Shown here one piece after another: positions 24,238-36,797 of a stretch of 64,000 nt of DNA. The position numbers and the translations under genes were made by a program. Positions within the stretch are counted from its first letter, which is position 1, and each line of letters opens with the position of its first letter. The stretch spans positions 434,001 through 498,000 of the forward strand of contig JAHRBS010000002.1 of NCBI GenBank assembly GCA_024305745.1, written 5' to 3'. The notes beneath the pieces were generated by a model that saw only the letters and a list, made by a program, of their open reading frames with translations, searched no databases and had not been told where the DNA came from. The stretch comes from Polyporus tsugae (taxonomy: Eukaryota; Basidiomycota; Agaricomycetes; Polyporales; Polyporaceae).

Positions 24238-27200
24238 TTAAGGCGGCGCGGGGACAGTGCTAGTCTCTGAATCTGCCGCGGATTCGGGGCTCTCCTCCGA
24301 TTTGTGCCTCTTGGTGGGGAGGCCGGGGTTGAGGTCAGCTTCAGGCGCAGTGCGTTTCGATCCGGCTGAAACCTCGGCAGTATCAGCGGCCGCGTTGATG
24401 CTGTCAACGACCATCGGCATCTCGCCCAAGTAGGTGGCCAGAAGGGTGGAAGGGGTAATTATCGCGGTCTCGTCCAGGTTGGTGCTCTCGTTGGCCAAAA
24501 GGGGCGGGGAGACATCGGCGACGGGGATGGATGCGCCGAAGACAGGGACCCCGGAAGGTGTACCGCCGGGCTCTGCAGCGGAGGTTACAGTGCCCCCCGA
24601 CGACATCTCCGGCGGGTTAGCTGGGCACTCAGAAGGTGCTTCCGAGAGCGATAGTGATGGCGCCTGTATGGGTGCCGGCGGACCACCGGGCTCATTCGCA
24701 GGTTGGGTGGTCGAAGTCGACGCCGCCGGGAGAGGTGCGGGAAGCGTGGATGCAGAGCCGTCCGCCTGAGCAGGAGCCTGAGACGGCGCCTGTATGCATG
24801 CTGGCGGGCTTGCCAGCTCGTCCGAAGGGAGGGCAGTCATAGTCGGCGTTAACGGGGCGGCGAGAGGGACGAGAGACGTGGATGAGGAGTCGTTCGCCTG
24901 AACACTGGCAGGAGGAGCCTGAGGCGGCGGCGAAGGAGAGACACCCGGGGCGGAGGCAGACTCCGCGGAAGAGGGACCCGGAGCTGAGATTGCACCGTCA
25001 TTAGCCTCAGGCTGTCGCAGGCGTTTCTCCTGCGCGACGCAGGAGAGCCACGCGAACCACATCATCGTGCGCAGCTGGAGTACGTCCTCCTTCCACGCCT
25101 TGAGCTGGTTCTGCTCGCGGAACTCGCGGGTCAGGACCCTACACCGCTCGACGTTCTCGGGGCTGACGAAGTCGCACGCGACCTTGATGCAGTCCGCGAG
25201 GTTGCACACCTGGATAAATGAAAACGACGCTCATCAGTTCCCGCGAGCACGCAGCCCACGCAGCACGGCAGGCCAAATCGGAAGGAAGAAGGGGACGACG
25301 GACCTGGTGCGCGCATCCGGCGGGGATGAAGACGACCTCGCCGGGCTTCTGGTAGATCCGATGGCTCACGACGCCATAATCTCTGTACAGCTCCGCGAGG
25401 AGGGCCGAGTCGAGGTAAAACTTCTGTGCGTGGATAGGGTCGTTGTGACACAGGCTCGCGAACTTCTTGTGGAGAAATTGGCGGAGCTTCGTGGTGTCGG
25501 CCACCTTGAAGATATCCCATGCCGCGCACCCGGGGCGGCCGTCCGCCCTGAGCGAGGCGTAGGTCATGATGTTGACCGCGTCCGCCATGTCCATGTGCAG
25601 GCGCGTCGAGCCCTTGCTGCCTTCAGACTCGAACGAGGCCTGCGCGTTGTACATCTTCGGGCCTGGGTACGATGCGAGAGGTTGAAGAACCGGCGTGGAG
25701 CTGTAAATCTGTGCGCGCCGAGGTTATGCAGGAACGGCTCACCGAGGTCAGGCCCGATGGTGTTGCTCGGGAAATGCGATGCAATGTTGAGCACACCGTC
25801 CCGCCGGACGTAGTTGGGCACGGGCGTCACGCGGACGAAATCGTCGTACAGCTCTGGAAACATGGTCTTGAAGTCGGCCGAAGGCGGCCAGTCCTGTGAG
25901 GGCACCGCCCGTCCATTCAGTTTAGCTGCCCTGTTTACGCAGAGCGTGTTCGTACCTTGAGCTTCCAGTTTGAGCTACTTCGATTCTCGTAGTTGCCGAA
26001 CAAAGAGAAGAACCGAGCCACGGTCACCTCCTTACTCGTTTCTGACCGGCACTCGACAATCGTGCACTTCTGGTGCCCGTAGTTACTGCGGAAGTAGTCT
26101 GGGGTCCACTGTACGCGGAACTTCTCGAGCACCCCTGTAACAACAAGCGGGTCCCCGCTGCTCCACACCTGATGGAAAACCTCTTCTGTGAGTTGAATAT
26201 GGGAGAAGGTAGCGGTATCGTGGGAAGGGATAGCTTCTCCACTCAAGGAGGGGCTGACAGTAGACGATTCTGTGCCACTCGAGGTAGAAGGGGCCGGTAA
26301 GAGGGCGGCAAGATGAGTAGATTCGCGATTAGGTGACGGAAGAACAGTCGCAGTAGGGTTGGCCGTAGCGGCTCCAGAAGGCAGGGAGGCTGCTGACGGC
26401 AGGGATCCGATGTCGTGCATCCTATCCTCAGGCGGATCTGAAGGCTCGCCGACCGAAGATGCGAGCAGTACCTCCATATCTTCAACAGCCTGCCCTAGTT
26501 CAGTTCCACAGAAGCGAGTTACCGGAGAGAAATCCTTCGGCTGGTGTCGGTTACGCTTTGTGCAGGGGAGGAAGAAGGGACTCCGATGATATCGCTCTCG
26601 CTGAGGGGGTGTCATGGCTCGGGACTCGGGAGGCTCGTCTGATCCAGCCACCTCCTTGATGTGGGCGAAGCAATCAAAGCAGGTTTCGCGGCCACATGTC
26701 CGGCACATCCAGCTACTGGAGAATATCGATGTCATGCATGCATCTGCAACAAGCCTGTTATGAGTGTCGAGAGATAATGAATGGCGCTGCTACGCACCGC
26801 AAGTTGCTCTCACTTCAGTCTCCCGAGGGCGGCGGATCACTTCTGGCAACTGGAGGTGCACCATCTCCTCCTTTAGCACGGGGAGAAGGGCCTCCGCTAC
26901 TGTACGCTAGGAGGGCATCAGTTAACCAGATTGATAACTACGCTTAACGGAGCTCACCTTGACGCGCTCTACGTGAGTCAGCTGGAGCTCCATATTCCAC
27001 TTGTTAGGCATATCCAACGCTGGTGAGACATGCGTTTGACTCTCCCCGAAGCTAAACCCCACAATCTTGCGACTAGTGGAGTCTCTCAAGAGAAACCGCA
27101 GTCGTTTGAATCGGCAAGTCTCCCCGACAAGTTTGCTTATACACGCGGTGCAGCGGGGAAACTCCTCGGCGCGGTAGCGTGAGGCATTGCATTTATTCAA

Positions 27201-27488
27201 TTGGAGCTCGACCTGCAAAGGATGAGCAGTGCCTTGTGTGGCGGTACCGCCGTCCGCGACGACCTTGACAACACCAAGCGAGGACGATGCATGTTGTTCC
27301 TCGATGCTTGACACTGCAAAAATAGACCGATGGTCAATTAGGATATATCATCAAACACATAAGCCGAGGAGACACCGACCCGAAGACTCGATACTACCGG
27401 CTTCAGTAAACCTCGCCCTCTTTGCAGCGATCGACGCTGCCCGCGGAGTCTTGTCAAGTTCTAGGCCTTTCCTCTTCTGTTGAACCAT
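24238..27488 (-). CDS. KDM3/JMJD1-like JmjC-domain protein, putative histone H3K9 demethylase
   Basis: Exons 27380-27488, 26958-27313, 26798-26906, 25956-26743, 25743-25893, 25304-25662 and 24238-25209 give 947 residues. A KDM3-type zinc module lies near residues 190-225 (TCDACM, then SSSWMCRTCGRETCFDCF). The JmjC domain follows: DWPPSADFKTMFPELYDDF, PDLGPKMYN, RLHMDMADAVNIMTY with the Fe(II) ligands H527 and D529, and GEVVFIPAGCAHQV with the third ligand H623. A helical CIKVACDFVSPENVERC segment closes the fold as in KDM3. The last ~240 residues are Pro/Ala/Ser-rich and end in a basic KRHKS patch. It should act in the nucleus using 2-oxoglutarate; H3K9 specificity is inferred from the family. 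Confidence 0.87.
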
Positions 27489-28863
27489 TGCAAGTTGTAA
27501 TGGTAACAGTAAAGATGAGGGTACTGTGCGAAACTTGACATGGACGTTGGCCGATGGCCTGGTGGTGGGGGGGTTCAAGTAACGTCGGAGGTGGTGCGAG
27601 GCGAACAAAGACGCGACCGTGACTCTGGCTGCGGCTGCCTGAAGTTCAATTACTTAATGTTCACGTGGCAGATGGGACCAGTACGCGTGGGAAAGATTTT
27701 TGGAAAGCCAGACAGGCCCAGTGCCGCCATGATGAGCTCGAAGGGTCGAGAGAGAGAGAGGTTGAGATGCTGCAGGGAGCCGGAGAAAAAGCTGTCCATC
27801 CAGACTTACTTACTACCGTGTAGACTTGTGTACATGTTTCAAACTTGGGATTCCCGACGATCCGACACTGGGGCATTAGCGCCCTGTGCCTTCGAGGGAT
27901 CGAACTTGCACAGTGCGCTCGAGCTGTTTCCATCCATACCCTCTTGTTTACCTTTCAAAACCCCATAGAGATGTACTGTATTCTTATGTTCAACACCTTC
28001 AAGCCGCTGAATAACAACCTTTAAGGCTGCAATGCAAACTCCCCGCTGCCAGTGGTGGTTCGATCGTCATTCCGATCGCGCAGTCACTCGCAATCGGTCA
28101 ACATTGTCTCCGATCAGACCCAGTGAGATCCCATCGGAGTTCTTGTCAATCGCGGAATGGTCAGAAAATGGTCAGGTGAATTCCTTTCCAAAGGTGACAT
28201 GTGACAACTGACCATCCCAGCCTCGTATCTTCCAACGGACGTTCATGCTGGTGAAATGTGCCCGACGCCCCCGATATCCATGTCCCCGCCCAGCAAATAA
28301 TCTTAGGATGCGTTTTGTTCGAGCTCCGTCTCGGCACGACAACTCAGAAAGATACGATTGCGATGCACACTCCTACTAAGGCTACTACGCGGCCACACGA
28401 CCGCTCTAGCCTTAACCACCCGTCGCGTTCTATTCAATTCGAACTGCGATCTGGCCGTGATGCGGATCCAGCTGCAGAGCCGCGTGAGTGGGTACGAGGA
28501 AACTTGACTCGGAAACAGTGGTTTGTACCCTCATATGCTATCGCGAGATGCATAAACACTACCGACAGCATGGGTAGTCTCAAACTATAGCTAGTTATGG
28601 GCTCAAATGAGCTTAACTCAAACCCGGCACAGTTTGCCGGGAGAGACCACCACTGCTATGTCGAGGTTCGCCCTTCCCCCTCACTGTCAGTCCCCCTCGC
28701 GATGATGCGTTTGTCTAGCATGGGACCATCAAGTGATCATCCGGTACCGGCTCCGAGCGATGCAATCATGTTGGTGCATGGTTCGTGCTGCCTTCGAATT
28801 CGACCTGACGTAAGTGTGGTGATCCTCAGAACTTCCTGGTTGCAGGTACCTCCTTGGTGACCA

Positions 28864-28869
28864 TATAAA
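28864..28869 (+). promoter_or_regulatory. TATA box of the secreted sialidase-fold gene
   Basis: TATAAA about 135 bases before the ATG at 29003, implying transcription from about 28895 and a leader of about 105 bases. Confidence 0.5.
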
Positions 28870-28941
28870 GCCGAAGTCGCACCTCCTCGGATCTGACTTG
28901 CGAGGTCCTTCTCTGTTTTCTTCAGGCTTGACGCCTTCTTA

Positions 28942-28956
28942 CCCCCCCCCCCCCCC
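28942..28956 (+). repeat. 15-base C homopolymer in the predicted 5' leader
   Basis: An uninterrupted run of 15 C followed by four T, lying between the TATA box and start codon of the sialidase-fold gene. Confidence 0.85.
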
Positions 28957-29002
28957 TTTTGAAGCTCATCAATTCGTCTGCTCACGCCGACCCTCTCCAA
29001 TA

Positions 29003-30561
29003 ATGGTCCATAGCCTTCCCTTTCTCCTGCTCAGCGCATGCAGCGCGCTCTTCGCCGCCCACACCCTCGCCGCACCTACCCCAGGTCATTCGGGAGGCCT
29101 CGTTCCTGGATTCGACACAGGTCTAGACAGCGCGATCTCCCCGCGCGCACTCGAGCGACGCGCCGGGCTCGTCCCGCACGTCAGCGCAGCAAACATCGTC
29201 ATCTCGGCCAACGGCGGCGCGTACCCGCGTGTGACCTCCCTCGCCGACGGCACCCTCCTCGCCTCGTACACCGCATTCTCGGGCTCGACCAAGACGCTCA
29301 CCGTGGTGCGCTCGACGGACGGAGGCAGCACGTTCGGCGCGTGGGGCTCGATCGCGAGCGGGACGGGCGACCTCGACAACACGTTCCTCCTGCAGCTGCC
29401 GAACGGGAACGTCGTCGCGGCGTTCAGGAACCACGACCTTGTGGACGGGACGGCGACGTACTATCGGATCACGGCGTGCGTGTCGACGGACGGCGGGAAG
29501 ACATGGAATTTCTTGAGCCAGGTTGCGCAGCGCGCGGCGACTGCGACGAATAATGGGCTCTGGGTGAGTTATCTAGCACTCCTGCAGAACGCTGGTTCGC
29601 CCACCTTGGGCGTCGGCCCCGCTGTCGAGTTCCACTCCGTGCCGAGAGGCGAGTTGGACGATCGAACCTGAAGTGCGAGTCCGTGCACAACTGTGATGTG
29701 GCTGTGCTATCAGGAGGGCTTTGGTACTTGTTGATCGCGGTTGCTTCGGAGCGGAAAGTAGGACTGTACACTGACGAGCTGTGTTTCCAATGGTGCTGTA
29801 TAGGAGCCATTCATGCGGGTGTCCTCGAGCGGAGCCCTCCAAGTGTACTATGCCTCGGAGAACTCTGGCGCGGACCAGGATATCCTCATGCAAACATCGA
29901 CGGACAGCGGCGCGACGTGGTCCGCGCCCACTACCGTTGCTGGCGGCACGACGACTGGCCGCGATGGGATGCCCGGCTGCGCGAGTGAGTACTAGTATCA
30001 CTCCTGTTAGCGAGCTGGGGCAAGCAGCATTATGCGGCGAGGCTGATAGCACTGTGACCTACGCAGACTTCAACGACGGCTCCGTGAAGCTAATGTGTGC
30101 CTTCGAGACGACCGAGGGCCACTCAGACGGCACGTTCTCGGTCAAGAGTGTCGTCTCCCCCGACGACGGCAAGACCTGGGGCACGCGTAGCCAGGTGTTC
30201 CAGCCGTCGGGCACCAGTAACAACGGTTCGTCTCTCGCCTCCCCCTTGTCGCCTTCAGATGTTCACTGCGTACTCCCCAGCCGGCGCGCCCCAGATCGTC
30301 GCGACCCCGGACGGCAACCTCGTCGTCTCCTTCATGACCGATGAGGACACGTCCGCGCACAACTGGCCGAATGCTGGCGTCGCGTTCAAGATCGTGACCG
30401 GCACGCCGGTCGCGACCGGGAACTGGGGCCACAAGGCGACGGTGACGGACCCGCAGTCGGCATGGCCGGGCCTGTTCACGAAGAGCGACGGGTCGGTGCT
30501 CGGCTGCGCGAGCGCACCTGCGGGCCTGATCTGCAAGGATATCACATTCACTACGAGTTGA
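29003..30561 (+). CDS. Secreted sialidase-fold (BNR/Asp-box) glycoside hydrolase
   Basis: Exons 29003-29563, 29804-29984, 30067-30225 and 30281-30561 give 393 residues. A signal peptide with a strong hydrophobic core (LPFLLLSACSALFAAH) ends near AAPTPG, and a dibasic LERR near residue 50 may be a propeptide site. Four Asp-box motifs mark the six-bladed propeller: STDGGSTF, STDGGKTW, STDSGATW and SPDDGKTW. Other family blocks are NGGAYPRVTSLADGTLLASY and NAGAPQIVATPDGNLVVSFM. The fold covers sialidases (GH33) and exo-arabinanases (GH93); the second is at least as likely in a plant-degrading fungus. Substrate cannot be set from sequence alone. Confidence 0.82.
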
Positions 30562-30789
30562 GGATGTGTTCGCATATGTAATGCATGGGGTTTATGATTG
30601 CTGTATTTATGACTGGCAGGGGTTGATGACGATATTATTACAACTTACAAGTCTGTAACACGTTCCACTCACCGGATCGGCGAGTTGTCTTCCTTGCCGC
30701 CTCGAGCATGGGCGAATCATCCTGCGGCTGTCCCGCTGGCAAAGCATCGTGCGTAGCTGTATGCGATTACATCGGAGACCAGCCATCGT

Positions 30790-32397
30790 TCAACCAACCT
30801 TCAGCCGCAAACTTCCTTTGGATCCGCTACTCGCACCGCCGCCCAGATCCTTCCACCACTTCTCCTTCTCCTTCGTCTTAGTTTTGACTTTCGCCTTGCT
30901 GCTCGCAGAAATGCCGCCGCGCTTGACCACGGTCGACAGGCCCGAGGACACGCCCCGTCTTCCACCACCAGGGAACGACTCTGCCGCCCTCGCCTTGCCC
31001 TTCTTGCCCTCTCTAACTGTCGCAGGCGAGGCGTCGGCAATAGCTTCCCCTCCTTGATCCTCGCTATCGTCGTTGGCGTGGTCAGCGGGTTCTGATAGCG
31101 ACGCTGTGCGGGGACGCTTGAGCGGAACATTGGGCGGAGGAGTGGCAGCGCCTTGCGCCTTCGAATGTGGCAAGGAAGGTGGACGGACGTTCTTCTCCCA
31201 TGTTTTGCGGTGAAGGCGGAAGAGCGCCATTGTGGCACGAGCGTCGGTTACCTGAGTAATTGGACAACATCAACATGGATACCATCATGTAAGCGCCATC
31301 GTTCGAGAATCAAGGGTGCCCGCACTAGGCTGGGTGATGGAAGATGGATGGAATGACGTGAAGATGCAGAGGTGGAACGTACCGATGAGTGCTCCCCTCC
31401 TTGAATGGTCAACCCGAGCTCCTGCTTCGTGAGATGTCGAAGCGCAGGCCGTCGACCGCGAGATACCTTGTGTTTGTAAGCAAGTATTTGGGTATCGCGC
31501 GTTTGTGGACGGGGATGGGAGAGGAGGAGCGCTTTCAGATCGTTGTGAACGGCATGTCCGACGAGGATGGCATCCTTGAGGAGATCCGCGACTTCCTTTT
31601 GCACCTCATCAAACGATCTGGCTACAGGAAGAGAGTAATGTTGGATGTGACAGATATGTGGTTGGACGGAGGGACGACGTACCATGTATCATGTCGGACG
31701 GCCGTATGCCGGAGAACTCGGTGCGGTAGTCAACGACACGCTCGCGTGGTCGGACGAAAGCGTCGAGAACGACGAAGCCATAGTAGTTGACCAACGAAAC
31801 GCGCGCGAGGACTGATTCACCACCGTCTATCCCGACGCCAACCATTTCACAGTCGAGGGCGAGGTATTTGCCGGGTCTGAAGTGGGGAGTGCGTGCGTAG
31901 GTGAACCAAGGAATAGACAGATAGGAGTGGGAGAACAAATATGAATGAAACCGTGAGGATGGAAATATTAAAAGGGTCCCATGGAGAACGTACTGTTTGT
32001 GGGATCCCACATGCTCGACCTCCCCAAAAACCATTCTCCGCAGTTGCGAAAGTGACTCCCCGTTCTTCACCTCGCCCCCCCCAGCGGCAGGTTCCCCTGC
32101 TTCCGTTGACACTCCTCGAGGGAACGTGTGCGACTCGTTCGCCGTATCACCCGTTTCAACCGATGCAGAGGAGGACCCCGGGGTATGCGCAAGTTTGCGT
32201 CGCTTTCTTGCCGCGACCGCACTGACGAAATTCTTCTGTCCAGACACCGACGGCTTGGATTTTAATATGTCCTTCAATCAAGAATAAACCTGTGTGAATG
32301 TCATGAAGAGGCATCGTAGCATATGGCCCAAACACACCTTCTGGAGCGCAAGCCAATTGGAGGATGGTAAGGACTTGTTTGGTTTGGTATTCGCCAT
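30790..32397 (-). CDS. REX4: RNA exonuclease 4 (DEDDh family)
   Basis: Exons 32338-32397, 31994-32271, 31683-31876, 31383-31621 and 30790-31251 give 410 residues. The start MANTKPNKS leads into NWLALQKDI, as in REX4. Exo I is [11 protein letters not shown] (D121, E123), exo II is [15 protein letters not shown], and exo III is [16 protein letters not shown] with the catalytic His and Asp. The N-terminal 110 and C-terminal 130 residues are basic and disordered. REX4 acts in the nucleolus in pre-rRNA processing around ITS1. The ATG at 32397 was chosen over a downstream TTG because it restores the conserved N-terminal segment. Confidence 0.93.
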
Positions 32398-33923
32398 TTT
32401 GCTTCAGCTCTCCAGAGTAACGACACGGAAGTATGTTCGGATCAGTACCGGCAATTGAGGATGGAAGGGCCAATGTGGAAGCATGAGACAGTACTGGACA
32501 GTGGACTTGCAGTGGACTCGGCTGAAAACTTGGATTGACGGAATTGACGCCGGACGGAGGACACACAGATAAGCGCTGGTCCATCGCGCTGACACAGCCA
32601 CCACGTGGCGCCATACGCGCAGCCTGGAGCTCGATCAAGATTCAAATATTCAACTCTTTCTGTGCGAACCTGTGTCCGCTCGAACATCGCTCACTCCTAA
32701 GGTCCTGGCTCCTGAGGTGCAGCTACGCATTGGTGTACTCTGGTATTCTTCGAACCGATGATCCGCGCGTCCACCCCTTCGAAACCGCTGGCTGATTCGT
32801 GGCCTCCGTACTGTGACACGGACATGGACTCCGGATGTGGGAGACCGGGCCCGCCTGTGCAGAGTAAGTGCTCGTATTCGTGCCGGCGCCGCCTGACGAG
32901 CATGCCACTATGAGCCATGGATGCCTTAGGGGGTTTATCGTATATGAGACGAGGGACAATTGCGACTTGGGGCGGACGGACGGATGAATGGGTGAACCAC
33001 GTACGTTTTTCCCGCATGCGATCCATTCGTCGAATGTTGTATCGCTAAACTCCGGATGTTCAAAAGGTGATTGAAAACTGGTCGGCCAGTGTGTTGGTGG
33101 AACTGCGGAAAATGCCAGTGGTCCGCCACCTGCACCCCGGTGTATAACCATCGAAATAACTCTGTCGTTGCAATTTGAAGAGGATAGAGACGATCGAGCC
33201 ACTGCGCATGGCACCTTGTCCCCACCACTTCAGCTCGCAGCCCACTAAGCGGTACTTTCCTGTTCAGGAATCGGGACAGTACGCTGGCATATTTGGACAT
33301 ACATCGAGACCCATGAACCTTTCGCCTGAAGCCACAGCCTTCCGACGACTCATCCTTGCGCCTGACACCTGAATATCTGAGAACCAGGCCTGAACTGGTC
33401 GCCCCGGCCTGCTCACGTCCAGCCCTGACACGTTCCTCACTCACTTCCCCCCCGGCAAACTTGAAACTTCGCTCGTAATCATCCGTGCGCACTTGAACGC
33501 CGCGCAAGCATATCTCTCACCATTCCGAGAAGCCGCACCCGCTGAGGCGCCGCTCCATACGCTCCGCACGGGCCCCACCGAGCAATTCGTCGCGGTTGAG
33601 GCGAGCAGGTGGGATGGGCCCGGGTGGACAACTTACCGGCGTGTCCGGCGGTCCAGCCTGAACGCGTGAGGTCACAAGCGTGACCGACGCGTTCCAGAGG
33701 CCACGTGCTGCCAGTACTTTTTGGCTTCGATCTCAATAGGACAGCGCTGTTAGTATGTACTTGTTACTTACTTACTTAGCCAAGTGAATTAGGTGGCATA
33801 GGAACTTAAACGTACCGGGTTTTCTTCTGCCACCACCATCCTCCTCGAGTGACATCTGAGTGACACACTACCCCAGGGCCCGGTGTACAACAACCCTAAC
33901 TCCGAGTCTCTTCGCTGTCCCAC
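32398..33923. other. Long divergent intergenic region, REX4 / WD40 gene
   Basis: About 1.5 kb without a supportable gene. A small TTAC repeat occurs near 33760-33780. A 190-codon open frame on the minus strand (32935-33507) has no recognisable family features. Confidence 0.45.
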
Positions 33924-36142
33924 ATGCCTTCCTATCACGAGCGGCTCGATGCCCTCTCCGCGCGCATTGCAGAGGATAGTGATTCTGCCCAGCACGACCC
34001 TTTCGTCCAGCTCCTCAAAGACGTCGCTACCGTCGTTCGCGAAGCAGACGCAAGGGGTGCGCCTGACCTTCCCGACATCGTCCAAAACACGGGAGAGATC
34101 TACAACAGCGCTATCAACTGGGCCTACGACGCTGGCGACTTCGACTTCTTGCCATCGTATGCTCATGCACCCGATGCGCCACCAGTGGGGGACCCCCTTC
34201 ATCGCTTCGGGTTTGGTACGTATACTCAAATCGATTGACAATGCTAATGCCTGGACTCAGTTTTGGTGCGCATATAGGAGCCGGTCCTGCCGTGGAGTTG
34301 CTGAACATTCTGAATGAGATGTATCAATCAAGGGGGTCTGGTGAGTGTCTATGCCATAATCACCGCTTCAGCGACGCGTCCTAAACTCCCTTTTGCCTTC
34401 CGACATTCGTTCTATAGCCCCGATACAGCGCGAAGAATTCATTCCTCCCCCATGGACCCAGTCACACCGTCCTCATCCCAAATCTACACGCCTCTCGCGC
34501 TTCCGCGACAATGTCGTTCCCTCCGCAACGGACATGACCCCGTTCGCGCGCACCATCTACCAAGCACGCTGCGAGGTAACATCGGACACGATCACATGTC
34601 CTGTCACCGCCGCAATCGCGTCCGACTCGTCTGCGCTCGCCATCGCGGGCCAGGGCGGTTGGAAACATCGAGACCCTGTCCTCTCGATCTACCTCCTCGA
34701 CGAGGGCAGCGCCGATCAGGGTGGAGGAGACGACGAGGACGGCGCAGACATGTACCAGAAGCAACTCTAGCGCTTCATGAGCGTGGAACCAGGCCTTTCT
34801 GAGGTCGCGTACCAGATCGCGATGGACACACCACACAAGCTCGCGCTCATTGCAGACTCGCACCGAATCAAGACGTTCTACTGGGGTCGCGCCAATGAGG
34901 TGAAATTCAAGGGCTGGGGACCCTCGCGGGGCAACAATGTCCATACGCTCGACAGCGGCCGGTACGGCGGGCCCACCGCTATCCTCCCGAACGGACGCAT
35001 CGCGCGCGCCGGGAAAGGTGAGTTCGCGCTGTGGAACGTCGAGGAGCTCGCGACGCACCGCGGTGGAAAACGCGTGGGTAAGGGCAAGCTCAACACCGAG
35101 GGCTCGTGGCGCGACAACGATATGAACGAGATCGAGGGTTCTGTCGGATCCGCGCCGACGACGACGGTCAAGTTCGCGGCGGGCGACGAGACGTTCGCCC
35201 CTGCGACCTGGCATCTGCATGAACCGAGTGGACGCATGCTCGTCGGGGAGAACGGCCGCGAGTCCCACGCATATGGATGCTACATGATCGACCTCGAAGA
35301 GGGTGGGAAGAAGATGACGAGGTACTTGGGGCATGGAGGGAATGCAATCGAAGGGTTCTCGACGAGCGCGGGGGACCCGAACGTGTTCGCGACCGCAGGT
35401 GCGGACGGGTACGCTCGTCTGTACGATATCCGCCACCCGCTCCCCGTCATCACCATCGACGCCGGGAAGCGGAGCGAAGTTTTGCACCTCCGTGGAGTTC
35501 ATCCACCCGGACGGCATCCCGAGTACGCCTCCATTGCCCCTCCGTTAGTCGGTTATATGCTGACATCGTCCTGATAGCACTATTCACTGGTGGCGATCGC
35601 TCGCAAAGCGTCCGGTGCTGGGACATCCGGGCCCGCGCGGTCGTGTACGAGCTCGGCACGGGGAACAACAGGGTGTCTGCGTTCAACTGGGACGCGAAGC
35701 GAAGCGCGCTCTACGCCACGACCGAGTGCGACTACATGGATCGGATGGGATACACGCACGACTACCGGCACGCGCGCATCCCCCGCTGGGCGCAGCTCTA
35801 CCCTGAGGATGCCGCAGGCCCAGGCTCAGGTGACGGGAATGTGGACATGGAAGATGAAGACGAGGATGGGTATGACGACGACGAGTACGACAGCATGGAT
35901 GACGACGACGACGAGCACAACTGGCCGAAGGACGCGTACCATAATGAGACCTTCTTCGGATATGCGTACGATGCCGGGGAGCATGTCTTGCGTGAGTAGT
36001 GCGCCGCTCGGTGTTTTTTTTTGTGATGGCTGACGCTGACGATTTTGATGTCGCAGTGCGGTATGGGTTCAAGGAGGATCCGAACGCCAAGGAGCTCCCT
36101 GAGTATGGCCAGGCGTCGTTGGATCGCGACAACTACCGGTAG
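33924..36142 (+). pseudogene. Fungal WD40-repeat protein gene with an in-frame TAG and a +1 frameshift
   Basis: Exons 33924-34215, 34278-34340, 34418-35522, 35578-35991 and 36057-36142. The product would be a ~600-residue WD40 protein: WAYDAGDFDFLP, FARTIYQARCEVTSDTITCP, a beta-propeller with FATAGADGYARLYDIRHPLP and TLFTGGDRSQSVRCWDIRARA, then ATTECDYMDRMGYTHDYRHA and an acidic tail before FKEDPNAKELPEYG. All splice sites are intact. Two lesions interrupt it. A TAG at 34768-34770 sits in frame between MYQKQL and RFMSVEPGLSEVAYQI. A T-run at 35480-35483 is one base too long, because the frame before it (VITIDAG) and after it (EFIHPDGIP) differ by one. Either the gene has decayed or the assembly has two errors. 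Function of this family is unknown to me. Confidence 0.72.
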
Positions 36143-36620
36143 GACAGTACCTCTTGATATTTTCTGAGGTGCATTCGGACCATGCTGCGATATGAATATC
36201 CTCCATGCCACGTTTCTTTGCGCTGTTTCGCTGCCAGTGTACGAGTTGGGCTGTCCACCAGATGGGGATTCTCGATTAGTGCTGGAAGACGTCACGAAGT
36301 GTAATATAGATATGCAACTCATACTGATAGATTTTCTTGCTCCAGTTTGTTCGTCGAGCTATTTTTCAAGGTTGGGGTGCAACACGAGGTTTAATGTACG
36401 GGAAGTCGTGTGCTAACCGGGGTATGTGCAGCCTGAGCACGGACGTCGTGGGCCGGGCCCCGCGTCACCGGCTATTTCCGGTCATACGGTGGCTGTGTTG
36501 AATGTCACGGTCGGTCTTGTCATCATCCAGTGCCTTCCTCTCAGAGCTGACAGTACTTATGGACCTCCAATGTTACGAACACAGGCTTGAATCTTCACTG
36601 TTATATGTTACTTGAAATCC
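36143..36620. other. Intergenic, WD40 gene to membrane-protein gene
   Basis: About 480 bases. No TATA box, RNA or gene was recognised. Confidence 0.45.
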
Positions 36621-36739
36621 ATGGACAGGGTGTACTCGGAGCCATCTCCACCCGAGCTGGGTGCGGTCCCAGGCGGTCATTCCCACGAAATCGAAACATC
36701 GCCTGCGCAATCGTGTTCTATGCACACTGCTTCGAATAC

Positions 36740-36797
<58 letters not shown>

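Larger units (their letters stand above)
27489..29002. other. Long divergent intergenic region, KDM3-like / sialidase-fold gene
   Basis: About 1.5 kb with no convincing gene. It holds the TATA box (28864) and C-tract (28942) of the downstream secreted enzyme. The rest is unexplained and could carry upstream regulatory sites. Confidence 0.5.

Noticed and set aside
32935..33507. 190-codon open frame on the minus strand between REX4 and the WD40 gene
   Set aside because: It does not begin with a good ATG context, its composition is not like the neighbouring genes, and no family motif was recognised.
34672..34770. Possible intron that would remove the TAG from the WD40 gene
   Set aside because: GT-AG pairs that keep the frame would delete well-formed propeller sequence (LSIYLLDEG and following), and short ones shift the frame. 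A stop codon or sequence error is the better reading.
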